Positions 61,878 through 64,000 of a DNA stretch of 64,000 nucleotides are shown here, one piece after another; within the stretch, counting starts at the first letter, position 1, and every line of letters begins with the position of its first letter. The stretch is from assembly GCA_965206775.1 (NCBI GenBank), contig CBDBKU010000003.1:3286001-3350000 (forward strand), read 5' to 3'. A program made the translations under genes and the position numbers. This stretch comes from VXMF01 sp965206775 (GTDB lineage Bacteria > Acidobacteriota > Terriglobia > Bryobacterales > UBA6623). The notes beneath the pieces were generated by a model. It saw nothing but the letters and a program-made list of their open reading frames with translations. It made no database searches and was not told where the DNA came from.

Positions 61878-62690
61878 TCATCGAGTGGCACCAGCGAGGG
61901 AGCTTCCGAGACGGTAGGCCGACGGTTCCGGCTCCGTATCGAAGTCGAACGGTGGTTCCGGCCGGTTCGCAACACCGCCCCGCGAGCCCCGGGCGGTGGT
62001 TTCGTGCAGGGCTCCTGCGACTCCCTCGACATCTACGGTGACGCTGTTACCGTGAGTTCTGGCGGCACGAGCGTGAGGCTCGCGGTGCCCGAAGCGGGAA
62101 TCCCCGACGCCCTCTGTCCAGCAGAAGGAGTCAGGTGGTGGTTCGCCGAACGACGCAGGGGTGATCGGCAGTCCCGCAACGCTCTTGCGAACTTGCGATA
62201 GCTCGCCCATGGCGACGGACGCCCTGCCGACGGTCGCCTCGAAATAGTTGTACCTGCTGCTTCCGTCATCTCCGTTTATGCTGAAAGCCGAGACAGTCTG
62301 GCTCAGCTCTTGCAACTGGGAGGGAGTAGCCGGATGGTCGGCATCGGTCAACAGAATCACCGCGGCCCGGAATTCCCGTTGGGACGCCTCCGGTCCGGGC
62401 ACTCGCGGCCCGAATTCAGCGATGATCTCCTCGACCGTGACGTCGCGCACTTCACTGGCGGAGAACACGGGATGTCCGGCCTCGGTCTCGACTCTCCTCC
62501 GATCGACCACGACCCACCGTCCGTCAGTTGCTACCCACAGGTTCGGCACTTGCTCCGCCCCAACCAAGCCGGCCAAATAGAGTTCGATCTGGCCATACGG
62601 GACCGAGTTGCCACCGTTGCCGACAGTGCCGAAGCGACCGGCGCTGTACTGGCCCCCGCCAAGGTCGACCAAATCGGAGCCATCAAACCC
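61878..62690 (-). CDS. Fragment of a secreted metalloprotease-like family protein
   Basis: The open frame (264 residues from TTG 62672, extendable upstream to about 62690) contains VPYGQIELYLAGLVGAEQVP, the element found in a family of secreted metallopeptidase-like proteins (usual form: xELYLMGLIPPxEVP). FSASEVRDVTVEEIIAEFGP follows, and then a helical region. The upstream catalytic part expected from the family, with its zinc motif, is missing, so this is either a truncated or a decayed gene. No ribosome-binding site is seen. Function is not assigned beyond this resemblance. Confidence 0.5.
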   Translation of the reverse strand, partial: GFDGSDLVDLGGGQYSAGRFGTVGNGGNSVPYGQIELYLAGLVGAEQVPNLWVATDGRWVVVDRRRVETEAGHPVFSASEVRDVTVEEIIAEFGPRVPGPEASQREFRAAVILLTDADHPATPSQLQELSQTVSAFSINGDDGSSRYNYFEATVGRASVAMGELSQVRKSVAGLPITPASFGEPPPDSFCWTEGVGDSRFGHREPHARAARTHGNSVTVDVEGVAGALHETTARGSRGGVANRPEPPFDFDTEPEPSAYRLGSSLAGATR

Positions 62691-63364
62691 TGAAGTGGCT
62701 ACAGAAGCGGGGACAGCTTGGGCGTGCTACAACTGCGGCTGCGCCGAAGAGGTAGGCCCCATGATGGAGTCGAGGTTCGGAGCGGTCTAAGAGGACGGAC
62801 TCATCATCATCCCTTCTCCTCGACTTCCCATCCTCGGCTTCGAGGGAGGCTGTCGGACCGGGGTAGGATGGTTTACGCTTGTGCCAGATCTGGTCAGGTA
62901 CGACCTAGCCCATGCAGTCATGCACCGCACCGGGTCACACTAATGGCACGCCGACCCGGCGTCACTGCCGCCGCACCCTGCTCGGGCGCTCGGAATGCAA
63001 CTTCGGCCAGTGCATCGGCTCGGTGGTGAACACTCCCTCTCCCCGGCCAGCCGGGGGTCCACTTGGCGGAGGCACCAACGAGTTGGCATCCTGATGGCGG
63101 TTGCGTCGCTTCGCTCCGAGGTGTTCACAATCACCGGAATCCGCAATGAAGTCACCGAATGGGAAGTTTCGGGGCCGTCCGAGGTACGCATGACCTACCG
63201 GACCGTGCAAGGGGCGACGCAGACCGTGAGTGCTAGGCTGGACCACCGTTCGGAGTTGCTTCCGCGGGTCGAACAGGCCTAGGTAGCACGGGACGCAGAA
63301 CAATCCGCGCCCACTCTTGGATCAGAGACACACCGAACCTCTGCAAGGCCGTCCAGAAACGCCA
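62691..63364. other. Gene-poor stretch
   Basis: Open frames on both strands lack recognisable patterns. One plus-strand frame (about 63090-63282) reads VFTITGIRNEVTEWEVSGPS, but no family is recognised. Confidence 0.35.
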
Positions 63365-64000
63365 TCAGGCGTATGCGTGAACATACGGTGGGTCGGGCAC
63401 TTCTCCGGCCGCGACCATCCGCTCGAACTGCTCTTGGTCGATCACTTGCTTCTTCACCAATGTCGTCTGAACCAAGCGCTCCGAAACCCGAAACCACTGG
63501 GCTGCCGCGGTTACGTCGTCCGCTGTCGGCGAATCGGTCCCCATGAAGTCGAGGAGATCCCCGAACGGGCACAGGAAACTCTGTGCAAACGCTCGTTGGA
63601 ATTTCTGGCGGACCGACTTGGCTGAGGAGATCAGGCCAAGTCGGTCATTTTCCGACCAGATCGCGTCACCCAGCACGCGGCAGAGTTCGAACCGCTTGGC
63701 CTCCGGCCGCCTCGCTCTCAGCGCTACAGTGCTCGTGCCCTGATCGGGCTCGCCAAGGCGGACCCCGTAGGGGATGGGCCAGAAGCTGCTGATGCGATTG
63801 AATTGATGGGCGCTAACACCGACGAGGTCTTGGAGACGCCGGTTTGGAATCGGCCCGGAGGGAACCAAGAGGTTCTCGCGCAATCTACTGGCAGCCTCTT
63901 CAGCTAGCTGCCAAGGGGGCTTACTGGCACTGGGTACGAAATCTGAGTCGGAGTGTTCAGTGGGACAAGATCGAGCCGCCGCAATCGCGGTCGCCAAATC
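63365..64000 (-). CDS. ImmA/IrrE-type regulator-like protein, partial
   Basis: The open frame covers at least 210 residues and may extend beyond the right edge. Near the C-terminus, RQKFQRAFAQSFLCPFGDLL and AAQWFRVSERLVQTTLVKKQ resemble the part of ImmA/IrrE (M78) proteins after the zinc helix, where RFAAxLLxP and FxVSxxxVxxRL are usual. No HExxH is visible in the window, so either it lies outside or the protein is a non-catalytic relative. Confidence 0.5.
   Translation of the reverse strand, partial: DLATAIAAARSCPTEHSDSDFVPSASKPPWQLAEEAASRLRENLLVPSGPIPNRRLQDLVGVSAHQFNRISSFWPIPYGVRLGEPDQGTSTVALRARRPEAKRFELCRVLGDAIWSENDRLGLISSAKSVRQKFQRAFAQSFLCPFGDLLDFMGTDSPTADDVTAAAQWFRVSERLVQTTLVKKQVIDQEQFERMVAAGEVPDPPYVHAYA

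Overview
This is a GC-rich bacterial window, most likely from an Acidobacteriota genome (Bryobacterales/Solibacter-like). The support is a large outer-membrane receptor with an N-terminal carboxypeptidase-regulatory-like domain, a VWFA-related protein of the acidobacterial type, paired PSD1/DUF1501 genes, and a glycan-degrading repertoire (four sulfatases, a GH78 rhamnosidase, a GH33 sialidase, a broken GH95 fucosidase). The taxonomy is inference; there is no rRNA gene to settle it.

Layout. 1-2.65 kb: the minus-strand SOS mutasome operon imuA-imuB-dnaE2 (dnaE2 runs off the left edge), with a divergent EEP-fold hydrolase. 3.6-4.6 kb: IS debris. 4.6-9 kb: an FCD-type GntR regulator divergent from a big TonB-dependent receptor, whose promoter carries a palindrome suited to be the operator. 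9-14.8 kb: the wreck of a GH95 alpha-L-fucosidase gene, hit by an IS (called ISx here; 9-bp target duplication), which was itself hit by a ~275-bp MITE-like insert and by an apparently intact recombinase-in-trio (RIT) element with 79-bp terminal inverted repeats. 15-17.7 kb: GH78. 17.8-21 kb: an internally deleted IS481-like element butted against an ISKra4-family element. 21.4-24.2 kb: a VCBS-repeat lipoprotein, tRNA-Leu(GAG), secG and tpiA. 24.3-29.1 kb: the DUF1501/PSD1 pair. 29.7-51.9 kb: a long catabolic region with an MocA-type oxidoreductase, four sulfatases, an esterase, a VWFA protein, a second receptor, an MBL hydrolase, a TIM-barrel isomerase-like protein, an NHL-repeat protein, a CehA-type metallohydrolase and an aldo/keto reductase. 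52-55 kb: an Hsp20 gene with a clear sigma70-type promoter, then an XRE-ImmA/IrrE + PIN gene pair. 55.4-61.7 kb: a sialidase, then an amidohydrolase pseudogene split by an IS66 element that itself carries the second, intact ISx copy. 61.9-64 kb: a secreted metalloprotease-like fragment and an ImmA/IrrE-like partial gene.

How it works together. Most intact non-mobile genes fit periplasmic or outer-membrane breakdown of sulfated and sialylated/rhamnosylated glycans: sulfatases and glycosidases release sugars, the receptors import oligomers, and MocA/TIM-barrel/AKR oxidoreductases and isomerases process them. Many of these proteins carry twin-arginine or Sec signals. The mobile elements have destroyed at least two catabolic genes (GH95 and an amidohydrolase), each time in a nested arrangement involving the same ISx family. 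Junctions, target duplications and reading frames of both nests can be reconstructed to the base from the sequence.
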